Of a DNA stretch of 64,000 nucleotides, positions 18,348 to 26,331 are shown piece after piece. Positions within the stretch are counted from its first letter, which is position 1. Each line of letters opens with the position of its first letter. The notes beneath the pieces are model-generated. The model ran no database searches. It was not told the origin of the DNA and saw only the letters and a program-made list of their open reading frames with translations. Location of the stretch: NCBI GenBank assembly GCA_047975215.1, contig JBKEDD010000042.1, positions 29,363-93,362 of the forward strand, in the 5' to 3' direction. Made by a program: the position numbers and the translations under genes. The stretch is from JAGRMG01 sp047975215 (GTDB taxonomy: Bacteria > Pseudomonadota > Alphaproteobacteria > Rhodobacterales > Rhodobacteraceae).

Positions 18348-19372
18348 CGTGCCTCCCGCCCGATCATCACGTCGATGGCGGCGGCTATGTCGACCGTGCC
18401 CACCGGCGCGCCGCGCTCGTCCAGCACCCGGAAGGGGCGACGATCGGAATCGAGCGTGCGCACCGCGTCGGCCACCACCAGCGTACCGGCCACCTCGCCG
18501 GCGTAATCGCCCTCGGGCACGCCGGGCGACATGATGGTGGAAAGCCGCGTGACCTTGGCGCGGGGAATGTGACGGGTGAATTCCTGAACGTAGTCGGTGG
18601 CCGGGTTAAGCACCAGTTCTTCCGGCGTCGCGGTCTGCACGATTGCGCCGTCCTTCATCACCGCGATACGGTCGGCCAGCCGGATTGCCTCGTCGAAATC
18701 GTGGGTGATGAACACGATGGTTTTGCGCAGCATGGATTGCAGGCGCATGAACTCGTCCTGCATCTCGCGCCGGATCAGCGGATCGAGCGCGCTGAAGGGT
18801 TCGTCGAGAAACCACAGGTCGGGTTCGGCCACCAGCGAACGCGCGATGCCGACGCGCTGCTGCTGGCCGCCCGAAAGCTGGCGCGGATAGTAATCCTCGC
18901 GCCCCGCAAGGCCGACCAGTTCGACCATCTCGCGGGCGCGGCCCTCGCGGGTGCGGCGCGCCACGCCCTGCACCTCAAGCGGGAAGGCGGCGTTTTCCAG
19001 CACCGTCAGATGCGGCAGCAGCGCGAAATGCTGGAACACCATGCCCATCTTCTTGCGCCGCAGTTCGATCAGATCGCGCTCCGAGATGCCCAGCATGTCG
19101 CGGCCCTCGAAATTGATCGCCCCTGCGGTCGGTTCGATCAGCCGCGACAGACAGCGCACCAGCGTCGACTTGCCCGACCCCGACAACCCCATGATGACGA
19201 AGATCTCGCCCTCGCCAATATGTACATCGGCATCGCGTACCGCCCCGATCATGCCCGAGCCCTCGAAATCGGATTCCGAGGGGGCGCCGCCGTGACGGTC
19301 GAGAAACCGCCGCGGATCGGCGCCATAGATCTTCCAGACGCCGCGGCAATCCAGTTTGACGGGACGCTCCAT
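18344..19372 (-). CDS. quaternary-amine ABC transporter ATPase (ProV/OpuAA type)
   Basis: About 342 residues. Walker A is GLSGSGKST, the signature is LSGGQQQRVGIARSL and Walker B is LWFLDEPFSALDP. The insertion between residues 20 and 45 and the C-terminal extension past residue 260, ending in a CBS-like VVADAVRTLDSDRRPFRVLD segment, fit ProV-type ATPases. I prefer the ATG at 19372, with GAGGTG just upstream; a GTG two codons earlier would remove that SD. The enzyme powers import with the fused permease. A 10-bp hairpin separates it from the binding-protein gene. Confidence 0.9.
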   Translation of the reverse strand: MERPVKLDCRGVWKIYGADPRRFLDRHGGAPSESDFEGSGMIGAVRDADVHIGEGEIFVIMGLSGSGKSTLVRCLSRLIEPTAGAINFEGRDMLGISERDLIELRRKKMGMVFQHFALLPHLTVLENAAFPLEVQGVARRTREGRAREMVELVGLAGREDYYPRQLSGGQQQRVGIARSLVAEPDLWFLDEPFSALDPLIRREMQDEFMRLQSMLRKTIVFITHDFDEAIRLADRIAVMKDGAIVQTATPEELVLNPATDYVQEFTRHIPRAKVTRLSTIMSPGVPEGDYAGEVAGTLVVADAVRTLDSDRRPFRVLDERGAPVGTVDIAAAIDVMIGREAR

Positions 19373-19463
19373 CCTCACCTCGGTCGGTTTGCGGGTTGGT
19401 ATCTCGGGCCGGTTCGGCGGTCGGTTTGGCGGTCGGTTCCGGGCGCCGGTGCGCCGGATTGCG

Positions 19464-19488
19464 GCCGGGGCGGATCAGCCGCCCCGGC
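19464..19488 (-). terminator. hairpin between binding-protein and ATPase genes
   Basis: A perfect 10-bp stem (19464-19473 with 19479-19488, 5-nt loop) lies 7 bp beyond the binding-protein stop in the direction of transcription. No U-run follows. It is placed as expected for partial termination or mRNA protection that raises binding-protein levels above those of the membrane components. Confidence 0.5.
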
Positions 19489-19494
19489 GTGCGC

Positions 19495-20436
19495 CTACTC
19501 GATCCAGGCGGACCAGGTGTCCTTGTTGTTGGCCATCCACTCGGCCACCACGTCCTCGATGCTCTGGCCGTCCAGATCGACCTTTCCGACCATGGTACCC
19601 ATGTCGGCGTTGGAGATGTTGAACGCCTCGATCGACTTGACGGCCCCCGGCCACTTGTCCGCGACACCGGACCAGGCCACCTTCCAGATCGGTCCGGTCG
19701 GCTTGCCGCAATCGTAGGCCATGTCTGGGTTTATTCCCTGGGACGGATCGTCATAGCATTCGGTGGAATAGGGCGGGAATTCGACGAAGGAGCCCTCGTA
19801 TTTCGACGTCGACCAGTGCGGGCTGTAGATCCACAACACGATCGGCGCCTTGCGCTGATAGGCCGATTCCAGTTCCGCGAACAGGGCGGCGTCGGTGCCG
19901 GCATGAACCACCTCGAAATCCAGCCCCAGCGATTCGACGCGCTCCTCGTCGAACCCGCCCCACGTCACGGGACCGCCCAGATACCGGCCCAGCGGCGCGG
20001 TTTCGGGGGTTGAGAACTCCTGCGCGCAGTCGTTCAGCGCCTGCCAGTCGGGCAGGCCGGGGCAGACCTCTTCCATATAGGCCGGGTACCACCAGTCCTC
20101 GATCGCCTGCATCCCGGTCGAGCCGAGATTGACGACATTGCCGGTGTTCGTGGCCTCGTCCATCGCCTCGCGGCCCGTGGTCTCCCAGATCTCCATCGCG
20201 ACATGCAGATCGCCGGTCTTCAGCCCCGCGAACTGCGCGATATAGTCGGCCTGCACATATTCCACGTTGTAGCCAGCCTGTTTGAGCACCTCACCCATGA
20301 TCGTCGTGGTCACGATCTGGCCGGTCCAGTCATGCGTCGTCAGCTTGATCGGGTCGAGCGATTCGACATCCGACCATGCGGCGCCCGCGGCGAACGCGGA
20401 CAGGACCGCGGTGGAAATCAGGAAATTCGTTCTCAT
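19495..20436 (-). CDS. glycine-betaine/choline-type ABC substrate-binding protein (OpuAC family)
   Basis: 313 residues with a Sec signal (MRTNFLISTAVLSAFAAGAA). The mature part has the OpuAC pattern: IKLTTHDWTGQIV, then EVLKQAGYNVEYV, GDLHVAMEIWETTGR, and several tryptophans (EDWWYPAY, IYSPHW) that could build the aromatic cage for a quaternary ammonium. GGGAGG precedes the start. It is the first gene of a five-gene minus-strand operon ending with the demethylase-like enzyme. Its promoter region contains the inverted repeat shared with the 25634 operon, so it is probably under the divergent DeoR regulator. Confidence 0.9.
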   Translation of the reverse strand: MRTNFLISTAVLSAFAAGAAWSDVESLDPIKLTTHDWTGQIVTTTIMGEVLKQAGYNVEYVQADYIAQFAGLKTGDLHVAMEIWETTGREAMDEATNTGNVVNLGSTGMQAIEDWWYPAYMEEVCPGLPDWQALNDCAQEFSTPETAPLGRYLGGPVTWGGFDEERVESLGLDFEVVHAGTDAALFAELESAYQRKAPIVLWIYSPHWSTSKYEGSFVEFPPYSTECYDDPSQGINPDMAYDCGKPTGPIWKVAWSGVADKWPGAVKSIEAFNISNADMGTMVGKVDLDGQSIEDVVAEWMANNKDTWSAWIE

Positions 20437-20561
20437 GGTTCAGCCTCCCAGCCAGTCTTGGTTTTGCCTTGGTTCTGCGCTAGATTTCAGCGGCGCCGGC
20501 CGCACCCGGAGCCGCGGATCCTGTCGTGATTTTGCGTAGCAGGGTTTGGCAAAAACCAACA

Positions 20562-20596
20562 AAAAGCAACATAAAATTTCCGATAATGTTGCTTTT
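20562..20596. promoter_or_regulatory. DeoR-family operator, site 1
   Basis: A perfect 11-bp inverted repeat, AAAAGCAACAT (20562-20572) and ATGTTGCTTTT (20586-20596), with a 13-bp AT-rich spacer. It lies in the AT-rich divergent region between the ABC operon (start 20436) and the deoR-type gene (start 20682). The sequence GATAAT at 20582-20587 could be a plus-strand -10 element inside the repeat. The core CAACAT-N13-ATGTTGCT recurs at 25691-25717 upstream of the second demethylase gene. The simplest reading is a repressor site for the adjacent DeoR protein. Confidence 0.65.
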
Positions 20597-20681
20597 CCTA
20601 TAGAAAGCTATGGATTTCCGTGCGGTTTGGTGCCTTACTTGGCCGAAACCGGATCAGAACCGCAAAGGCCGGCCCGACCAG

Positions 20682-21458
20682 ATGGATACGCGTTCGAACC
20701 ATCGCCAGCGCGAGATCGTTGAGCAACTGCACCGCTCGGGCGGGTCGATGCGCATTCAGGCCCTAGCCCGCGCGCTGAGCGTCACCGAAGAGACCGTGCG
20801 CCGCAACCTGCGCAGTCTTGCCGATGGCGGCATTGTCGAGCGGATGCATGGCGGCGCGCGGCTGGTCGCGCCCGACAGCACGGCCGAGCCCAACTTTCAG
20901 GCCCGGTTCCGCGAGAATCCGGCGGCCAAACAGCGCATCGCGCGCCACGTCGCCGCGATGCTGCCCGACGAAGCGTCGCTGTTTCTGGATATCGGCAGCA
21001 CCACGGCGCATATCGCCGACGCGCTTTGCGATCATCGACGGCTGGTGGTCGTCACCAATTCCGTCTATGTTGCCTACCGACTGGCCAGCCGCAATGAAAA
21101 CCGCGTGTTCATGGCCGGGGGAGAGTTGCGCGCCCATGACGGTGGCGCTTTCGGGGCGGACGCGATGGGCTTTGCGGCCAATTTCAACACCGATTTCGCG
21201 GTGCTGTCCTCGGCCGGGATCACCGTCAATGGGTTCGGGTTGTTCGATCTGGAAGAGGCGCAGTTCTCGCGGTTGATCATGAAACAGGCGGCAACCCGGA
21301 TCATGGCGGCGGATTCCAGCAAGTTCGGCCGCGAGGCGCCGGTTGCCATCGGCGAGCCCGAACAGGTCGATTATCTGGTCTGTGACCGCGCCCCGCCGCC
21401 CGAGATCGCGGCAGCCGCCTCCGGGTGGGGTACGCAAATCCGGGTGACGGCAGAGTGA
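20682..21458 (+). CDS. DeoR/GlpR-family transcriptional regulator
   Basis: 258 residues from the ATG at 20682 (MDTRSNHRQREIVEQL). An ATG at 20610 would add 24 atypical residues. The N-terminal winged helix includes LARALSVTEETVRRNLRSLA and the wing GGIVERMHGGARLV, which together form the DeoR signature (about residues 25-62). The C-terminal sugar-phosphate-isomerase-like ligand domain contains LFLDIGSTTAHIADAL and SSAGITVNGFGLFD. DeoR proteins commonly respond to phosphorylated intermediates. This fits a neighbourhood with two kinases and a phosphatase. It is coupled to the next gene by TGATG. Confidence 0.9.
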   Translation: MDTRSNHRQREIVEQLHRSGGSMRIQALARALSVTEETVRRNLRSLADGGIVERMHGGARLVAPDSTAEPNFQARFRENPAAKQRIARHVAAMLPDEASLFLDIGSTTAHIADALCDHRRLVVVTNSVYVAYRLASRNENRVFMAGGELRAHDGGAFGADAMGFAANFNTDFAVLSSAGITVNGFGLFDLEEAQFSRLIMKQAATRIMAADSSKFGREAPVAIGEPEQVDYLVCDRAPPPEIAAAASGWGTQIRVTAE

Positions 21459-22228
21459 TGAGCATCGCAGCGATCCGCGACACGGCGACCGCAATCGCCA
21501 GATCAGCCGGAGAGGTGGCCATGGCGCATTTCCGCACGCCGCTGCAGATCGACGCCAAGGCCGACGAAAGCCCGGTGACGCGCGCCGACCGCGAGACCGA
21601 GGCGCATATCCGCGCCGCCCTGGCCCGCGAATTTCCCGGCCACGGGATCCTGGGCGAGGAATATGGCGTCAGCGGGTCGCTGGAGGGCGATACCTGGGTG
21701 ATCGACCCGATCGACGGCACCCGTTCGTTTATCACCGGCAATCCGCTGTTCGGGCTGCTGATGGCCTATCTTTCGGGCGGCGTGCCGCGCCTGGGGCTGG
21801 TCCATATGCCGGCACTGGGGGAAACCTATATTGGCGCAAGCGGCCTGGGGGCGGCGCGCAACGGTGTGCGCATCCGCTGCCGGGATACGGCGTCGCTCGA
21901 TCATGCTTCGGTCTACATCAACGAAGCCGAGCGGGTGCGCACCATGGACGGCCCGCTGTTTGACCGGTTGTGCGGCATCGGCCGGACCCGGCGAATGAGC
22001 TATGACTGCTACCCCTATGCGCTGCTGGCGTCGGGCCAGATCGACGCGGTGGTCGATTGCGGGCTTGAGCCTTACGACTATCTGCCGCTGGTCGGTCTGA
22101 TCGAGGCCGCGGGCGGGGTCATCACCGACTGGCAGGGCGGGGCGCTGACCCTGCGTTCCGACGGACGCGTAGCCGCGGCGGCGACAAGGGCGCTGCACGG
22201 GGCGCTGCTTGAGGTTCTTGGCGGCTGA
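21458..22228 (+). CDS. inositol-monophosphatase-family phosphatase
   Basis: 256 residues starting one base inside the regulator stop (TGATG). The metal-binding motifs are GEEYG (about residues 66-70), WVIDPIDGTRSFITG (DPIDGT at about 83-88), and a C-terminal VVDCGLEPYDYLPLVGLIEAAGG, where the usual WDxAA is replaced by YDYLP. It resembles HisN-type histidinol-phosphatases as much as inositol phosphatases. It should hydrolyse a small phosphate monoester with Mg2+. The coupling to DeoR, and the kinase genes on both sides, suggest it acts on the same phosphorylated intermediate that those kinases make. Confidence 0.85.
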   Translation: MSIAAIRDTATAIARSAGEVAMAHFRTPLQIDAKADESPVTRADRETEAHIRAALAREFPGHGILGEEYGVSGSLEGDTWVIDPIDGTRSFITGNPLFGLLMAYLSGGVPRLGLVHMPALGETYIGASGLGAARNGVRIRCRDTASLDHASVYINEAERVRTMDGPLFDRLCGIGRTRRMSYDCYPYALLASGQIDAVVDCGLEPYDYLPLVGLIEAAGGVITDWQGGALTLRSDGRVAAAATRALHGALLEVLGG

Positions 22229-22270
22229 TCTCCGGCGTGTCTGCGGCCGTGGCACGGTTTGCCCGGCCCC

Positions 22271-23200
22271 TCACCCCGCCCTGACGGCGGCGACGTGGCC
22301 TGCAAAGGCGGGATCGTTCATCAACGCCTTGCAGCGGTCGAATCGTGTCGTGGCGTAGGCCCAGAAATCCTCGGCCGGGTTGGCATCGGCGTGCTGGATC
22401 AGGCCCCAGAGCGTCCAGAGCAGATCGCACATCGCCTTGTAGATCACCACGCGCCCGGTTTCGGCCGGGTCGGGTTCGCGCCCGAAATAACCGCGCAGCA
22501 GCTCGGCTTCGGCGGTGGCGTCCATGCCCGCCTCGACCGACAGGTCGCCCACGTCCCACAAGGGATCGTTCATGCCGGAATATTCCCAATCGACGATCCA
22601 CATGGTCTTGCCGTCATCCAGGAAATTCTCGCACAAGGGGTCGCAATGGCAGGGCGCAAGCGGGGCCGGATTGGTCGCCAGCGCCTCTTTCACCGGCTCG
22701 GCGGCGCGAACGATGTCGTGATAGCCCTGCGGAAGGGTCGCGTCCTTGCCCGAGAGAAGATCAAGATAGTTTTCGATCATCGAAAACAGCTCGAACCGGA
22801 AGTCGAAGGTTTCGCCCGACGCGTGCAGCCGCGCCAGCGCCCGCCCGGCGCGGCCCGCAGCGCCGGGCCGCGCGGCAAACAGATCCGGCGTCATGGTCAC
22901 GATCCCGTCGATGGCGCGCGTTATCATGACGCCCTGGGCGGCGTTGGCCCACAGCACCTCGGGCGATACCCCGGCGCGGTGGGCGGCCTGCGCATTGGCC
23001 AGTTCGACGGCGCGGTCGATATAGGTTTCGGTGCCCTCGCCGGGGATGCGCACGACCACCCGATGCTGGCCGGTATCGACCATGTGCACCAGATTGGTCA
23101 GCCCGCCGAACCGTGTCACCGTGCAATTGTTGCGCGCGACGCCCTCGAATCCGGGCGCGTTGCGCAATGCGGCGAGAACGGTATCGGTGTGCTCGGACAT
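22271..23200 (-). CDS. choline/ethanolamine-kinase-like phosphotransferase, copy 2
   Basis: 309 residues with a strong SD (GGAGGG) lying against the end of the upstream dehydrogenase gene, 10 bp away. Motifs are FGGLTNLVHMV (nucleotide loop), CHCDPLCENFLDDG (catalytic HxDxxxxN variant, about residues 200-213) and IVDWEYSGMNDPLWDVGDL (metal-binding Asp). It belongs to the same family as the protein at 15448-16341 but is well diverged from it, so the two probably have different substrates or were acquired separately. It forms a two-gene operon with dehydrogenase copy 2 and is convergent with the phosphatase gene. Confidence 0.82.
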   Translation of the reverse strand: MSEHTDTVLAALRNAPGFEGVARNNCTVTRFGGLTNLVHMVDTGQHRVVVRIPGEGTETYIDRAVELANAQAAHRAGVSPEVLWANAAQGVMITRAIDGIVTMTPDLFAARPGAAGRAGRALARLHASGETFDFRFELFSMIENYLDLLSGKDATLPQGYHDIVRAAEPVKEALATNPAPLAPCHCDPLCENFLDDGKTMWIVDWEYSGMNDPLWDVGDLSVEAGMDATAEAELLRGYFGREPDPAETGRVVIYKAMCDLLWTLWGLIQHADANPAEDFWAYATTRFDRCKALMNDPAFAGHVAAVRAG

Positions 23201-23210
23201 GTGCCCTCCT

Positions 23211-25634
23211 TCAGGATTTCAGCCGTTGGTTCTGCGGGTCGTAAAGCGGGCCCTCGACGCGGGTCACGGGGTGGCGTTCGCCGAATACCTCGATCTCGAA
23301 ATCGCCCTCGTCCCAGTATTGGCGGTCAAGATAGCCCAGCACGATGGTCTGCCCGACGGTGTGGCCAAAGCCCGCCGACGCGGCCAGCGACACCACCGCG
23401 CCATCCTTCAGGATGGTTTCGCCGCCGAACAGCGGCAGGCTTGCGGGCGTGACAAAGGTGCAAAGCCGCCGCGCCGGGCCTTGTGCCTTCTGCGCCTCCA
23501 GCACGCTGCGGCCGATGAAATCGCCCCCCGATCGCAGATGCACGCGAAAGCCCAGCCCCGCCTCGATCGGCGTGTAATCGGGCGAGATGTCGGCCGACCA
23601 GTAGAGATAGCCCTTTTCGAGCCGCAGCGAATCGATGGCGCGATAGCCGACATCGCGGATGCCGGCGCCTTGCCCGGCCCCGTGCAGCAGGTGGTAGACA
23701 TGGGCGCCGAATTCGGTGGGCACATGCAATTCCCAGCCCAGTTCGCCGACGTATCCGATGCGCACCGCGCGCACCGGCGCGCAGCCGATGGTGATCTCGC
23801 GCGCCGTGGCGAAGGGAAAGGCGGCGTTCGATACATCTTCTTCGCAGACCGCGGCCAAAACTTCGCGCGCTTTCGGACCGCACAGGTTGATGACCGCCCG
23901 CGCCGATGTGACCTCGATCAGATGCACGCTGCCATCTTTGGGCATGTGCCGCCTTATCCAGTCGGAATCATGGGTGCCGAAACCCGCTCCGGTGACGAGG
24001 TAGAAATGTTGCGCGCCCAGCCGCGTTATCGTCACGTCGCATTCGATCCCGCCGTTTTCGTTGCACAGTTGCGCATAGATCACCGATCCGGCGGGCCGGT
24101 CCATGTTGCAGGCCGCCAGCCGTTGCAGCAGCGCCAGCGCGCCGGGGCCGACGATTTCGAACTTGGCGAAACTGGTCTGGTCGATCAGCGCCGCGCCTTC
24201 GCGCACGGCGCGGTGTTCGGCAGCGGCAAACTCGTGCCAGCCGGGATCGACAAAGCCCAGCCGGTCCTCGGCCGGAACGCCCTTGGGGGCGAACCACAAC
24301 GGCCGTTCCCAGCCGTTCTTTGACCCCATGACCGCGCCGCGTTCCTTCAGGATCGCGTGCAGGGGCGAGAGGCGCAGATCGCGCGCACTTTCATATTCCT
24401 GGCCGGGATAGCGCATCTTGTAGTGATAGGCGTAATGCTCGACGGCGCGCGGATACATGAAGGCGCGGCTGCCGTGATGGGGGCCGAAACGGCGCACGTC
24501 CAGCGGCCACAGGTCAAGCCCGGGGCGGCCCCGGGTGATCCATTCCGCGATCATCTCGCCCGCGCCACCACCGGCGGCGATGCCGTAAAGGAACCCGGTC
24601 GCCAGCATCAGGTTGTCAAAGCCCGGCGCCCAGCCCATCACGAAATCGCCATCGGCCGAATAGGGGATCGGGCCGTTAATGACCTGCCTTATGCCGACCT
24701 CGTTCAGCACCGGCGTTACCTGTGCCGCCAGTTCGGCCAGCGGCGCGAACCGTTCCATGTTGTCGGGCAGAAGCTGGCGGGCGAAATCGCCCGGGATGCC
24801 GCGCTCGCCAAAGGCGCGGGTGTCGTCCTCGTACCCGCCCAGCACCAGCCGCCCGCCGGCGTCGGGCTTGTAATAGACCAGCCGTTCGGGATCGCGCAGC
24901 GTCGGCAGGGTGCGCACCAGGTCGGGGTCGGGCAGGGGTTCTGTCACGATATACTGGTGTTCGACCGCGCAGGCCGGAACCCTGAGGCCCAGCTTCGCGC
25001 CCAGTTCGCGGCTCCACATGCCGGCGGCCAGAACAACGGTTTCGGCCTCCCAGTCGCCGTCGTCGGTCATCACCCGTGCGATGCGCCCGTCGCGCACGTC
25101 GAAATCCGTGACCCGCGCACCCTGGCGAATTTGCGCGCCGTGCAGCCGCGCGCCGGCGGCCAGCGCCTGGCACAACCCCGCCGGATCGACATGGCCGTCC
25201 GAGGGGATGAAGGCGGCGCCGGCAAGGCCGGTCGCGTCGATATAGGGAAACAGCGCCTTGGCCTCGGCGGCCGAGATCACCTGCATCTCAAGCCCGAAAC
25301 TGCGCGCCATCGTGGCCAGGCGTTTCGCTTCGAGCAGCCGTTCGGGCGTGGCGGCCAGCCGCAGGCTTCCGACCTTTCTCCAGTCGAAATCAAGCCCGGT
25401 TTCCGGCCCCAGCCGGTCATAGAGCGCCACCGAGCGTTGCAGCATCCGCGTGGTGTTGCGCGAGGATCGCAACTGTCCCACCAGCCCGGCGGCGTGCCAG
25501 GTCGCGCCTTCGGTCAGTGCCGATTTCTCCAGCAGCACAACATCGGATTCGCCGTTGCGTGCCAGATGATAGGCGGTGGCGCAGCCGATGATGCCGCCGC
25601 CGATGATCAGATGCCGCGCGCTGTGGGTGGTCAT
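23211..25634 (-). CDS. dimethylglycine-dehydrogenase-like FAD/GcvT protein, copy 2
   Basis: 807 residues from the ATG at 25634; the frame opens nine codons earlier, but MTTHSARHLIIGGG is the family-like start and has GGGGGA upstream. The FAD motif is LIIGGGIIGCATAYHLARNG. WHAAGLVGQLRS supplies the likely FAD-linking histidine. The C-terminal GcvT part has GELGWELHVPTE and LRLEKGYLYW. It is paralogous to the 13004-15448 protein throughout its length. Its promoter region holds the second copy of the CAACAT-N13-ATGTTGCT repeat, which links it to the DeoR regulator. Confidence 0.88.
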   Translation of the reverse strand: MTTHSARHLIIGGGIIGCATAYHLARNGESDVVLLEKSALTEGATWHAAGLVGQLRSSRNTTRMLQRSVALYDRLGPETGLDFDWRKVGSLRLAATPERLLEAKRLATMARSFGLEMQVISAAEAKALFPYIDATGLAGAAFIPSDGHVDPAGLCQALAAGARLHGAQIRQGARVTDFDVRDGRIARVMTDDGDWEAETVVLAAGMWSRELGAKLGLRVPACAVEHQYIVTEPLPDPDLVRTLPTLRDPERLVYYKPDAGGRLVLGGYEDDTRAFGERGIPGDFARQLLPDNMERFAPLAELAAQVTPVLNEVGIRQVINGPIPYSADGDFVMGWAPGFDNLMLATGFLYGIAAGGGAGEMIAEWITRGRPGLDLWPLDVRRFGPHHGSRAFMYPRAVEHYAYHYKMRYPGQEYESARDLRLSPLHAILKERGAVMGSKNGWERPLWFAPKGVPAEDRLGFVDPGWHEFAAAEHRAVREGAALIDQTSFAKFEIVGPGALALLQRLAACNMDRPAGSVIYAQLCNENGGIECDVTITRLGAQHFYLVTGAGFGTHDSDWIRRHMPKDGSVHLIEVTSARAVINLCGPKAREVLAAVCEEDVSNAAFPFATAREITIGCAPVRAVRIGYVGELGWELHVPTEFGAHVYHLLHGAGQGAGIRDVGYRAIDSLRLEKGYLYWSADISPDYTPIEAGLGFRVHLRSGGDFIGRSVLEAQKAQGPARRLCTFVTPASLPLFGGETILKDGAVVSLAASAGFGHTVGQTIVLGYLDRQYWDEGDFEIEVFGERHPVTRVEGPLYDPQNQRLKS

Positions 25635-25690
25635 CGCCGTCGTCCCCCGGGAAATTGCCACTGGCTATTTCAGGTAGACTGACAGAAACC

Positions 25691-25717
25691 CAACATTATG
25701 CCAAAAGAAATGTTGCT
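25691..25717. promoter_or_regulatory. DeoR-family operator, site 2
   Basis: CAACAT (25691-25696), 13 bp, then ATGTTGCT (25710-25717). Core and spacing are identical to the site at 20562-20596. It lies 57-83 bp upstream of the copy-2 dehydrogenase start. On the minus strand CATAAT inside the spacer could serve as a -10 element, which would fit repression by occlusion. It is assigned by sequence identity with site 1. Confidence 0.6.
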
Positions 25718-25833
25718 AAATGTGGGATTTCGCGGGGATTGGCGGATTCAATGTGGCTTTATCCGGAAGTTTTATGCGTGCCGCGTACTACGCCGGCCCT
25801 TTCGGACAGCCGCATCACCGCCCGGCGCGGCCC

Positions 25834-25868
25834 GCCCGGCGCGGCCCGGGGCGGGTGCCGCGCCGGGC
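25834..25868 (-). terminator. strong hairpin after the Rid gene
   Basis: GCCCGGCGCGGC (25834-25845) and its exact complement GCCGCGCCGGGC (25857-25868) form a 12-bp stem with an 11-nt loop, starting 10 bp beyond the Rid stop on the minus strand. A second direct copy of the arm lies at 25820-25831, giving an alternative pairing. There is no U-tract. It probably separates the glx operon from the dehydrogenase/kinase operon. Confidence 0.55.
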
Positions 25869-25877
25869 TCGCCCCGC

Positions 25878-26288
25878 TCAGTCCAGCGATATCCGCCCCT
25901 TGCGGTCGTGGATGATGGCGTCGACTTCTATTTCGACCATCAGGCCGGGGGTGGTCAGGCCGGCCTCGACCCCGGTCAGGACCGGTTCGATGCCCTGGAA
26001 CACCTCGCCGTGCCGGCGGATGAAACCGCCCGCATCGCGCATGTCGGTGACGAAGGCGCGGGTTCTGACCACATGGCGCATCTTGGCGCCGGCCTCTTTC
26101 AGCAGATCTTCGATCTTGTCGAAGATGAACACCGTCTGTTCATAGATGTCGAACGGGGCATAGACCTTGCCGTTGGACTGCATGGAGGTCAGACCCGCGA
26201 CGAACACGAAAGGGCCGACCCGCTTGACGCGGCTGTAGGATCCGGCTTTTTCGAACCGTCCGCCGCCTGATATGGTTTTTATCGTCAT
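25878..26288 (-). CDS. RidA/YjgF-family protein
   Basis: 136 residues of the Rid fold. The conserved blocks are GPFVFVAGLTS near residues 25-35, EQTVFIFDKIEDLLKEAGA, VVRTRAFVTDM (with the arginine that binds the substrate carboxylate) and MVEIEVDAII at the C-terminus. Rid proteins hydrolyse reactive enamine/imine intermediates made by amine- or amino-acid-oxidising enzymes. It is the last gene of the Glx/ALDH/oxidase operon, where the PuuB-like oxidase would generate imines. GAAAGG precedes the start. Confidence 0.87.
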   Translation of the reverse strand: MTIKTISGGGRFEKAGSYSRVKRVGPFVFVAGLTSMQSNGKVYAPFDIYEQTVFIFDKIEDLLKEAGAKMRHVVRTRAFVTDMRDAGGFIRRHGEVFQGIEPVLTGVEAGLTTPGLMVEIEVDAIIHDRKGRISLD

Positions 26289-26331
26289 GTGAAGTGCGAA
26301 TGCCTTTCATGTTGATGAGCGCGTTGAAGTG

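Noticed and set aside
19392..19440. GGTCGGTT-like direct repeats near the ABC ATPase start
   Set aside because: Short, imperfect and low in complexity; they look like chance in GC-rich DNA rather than an operator array.
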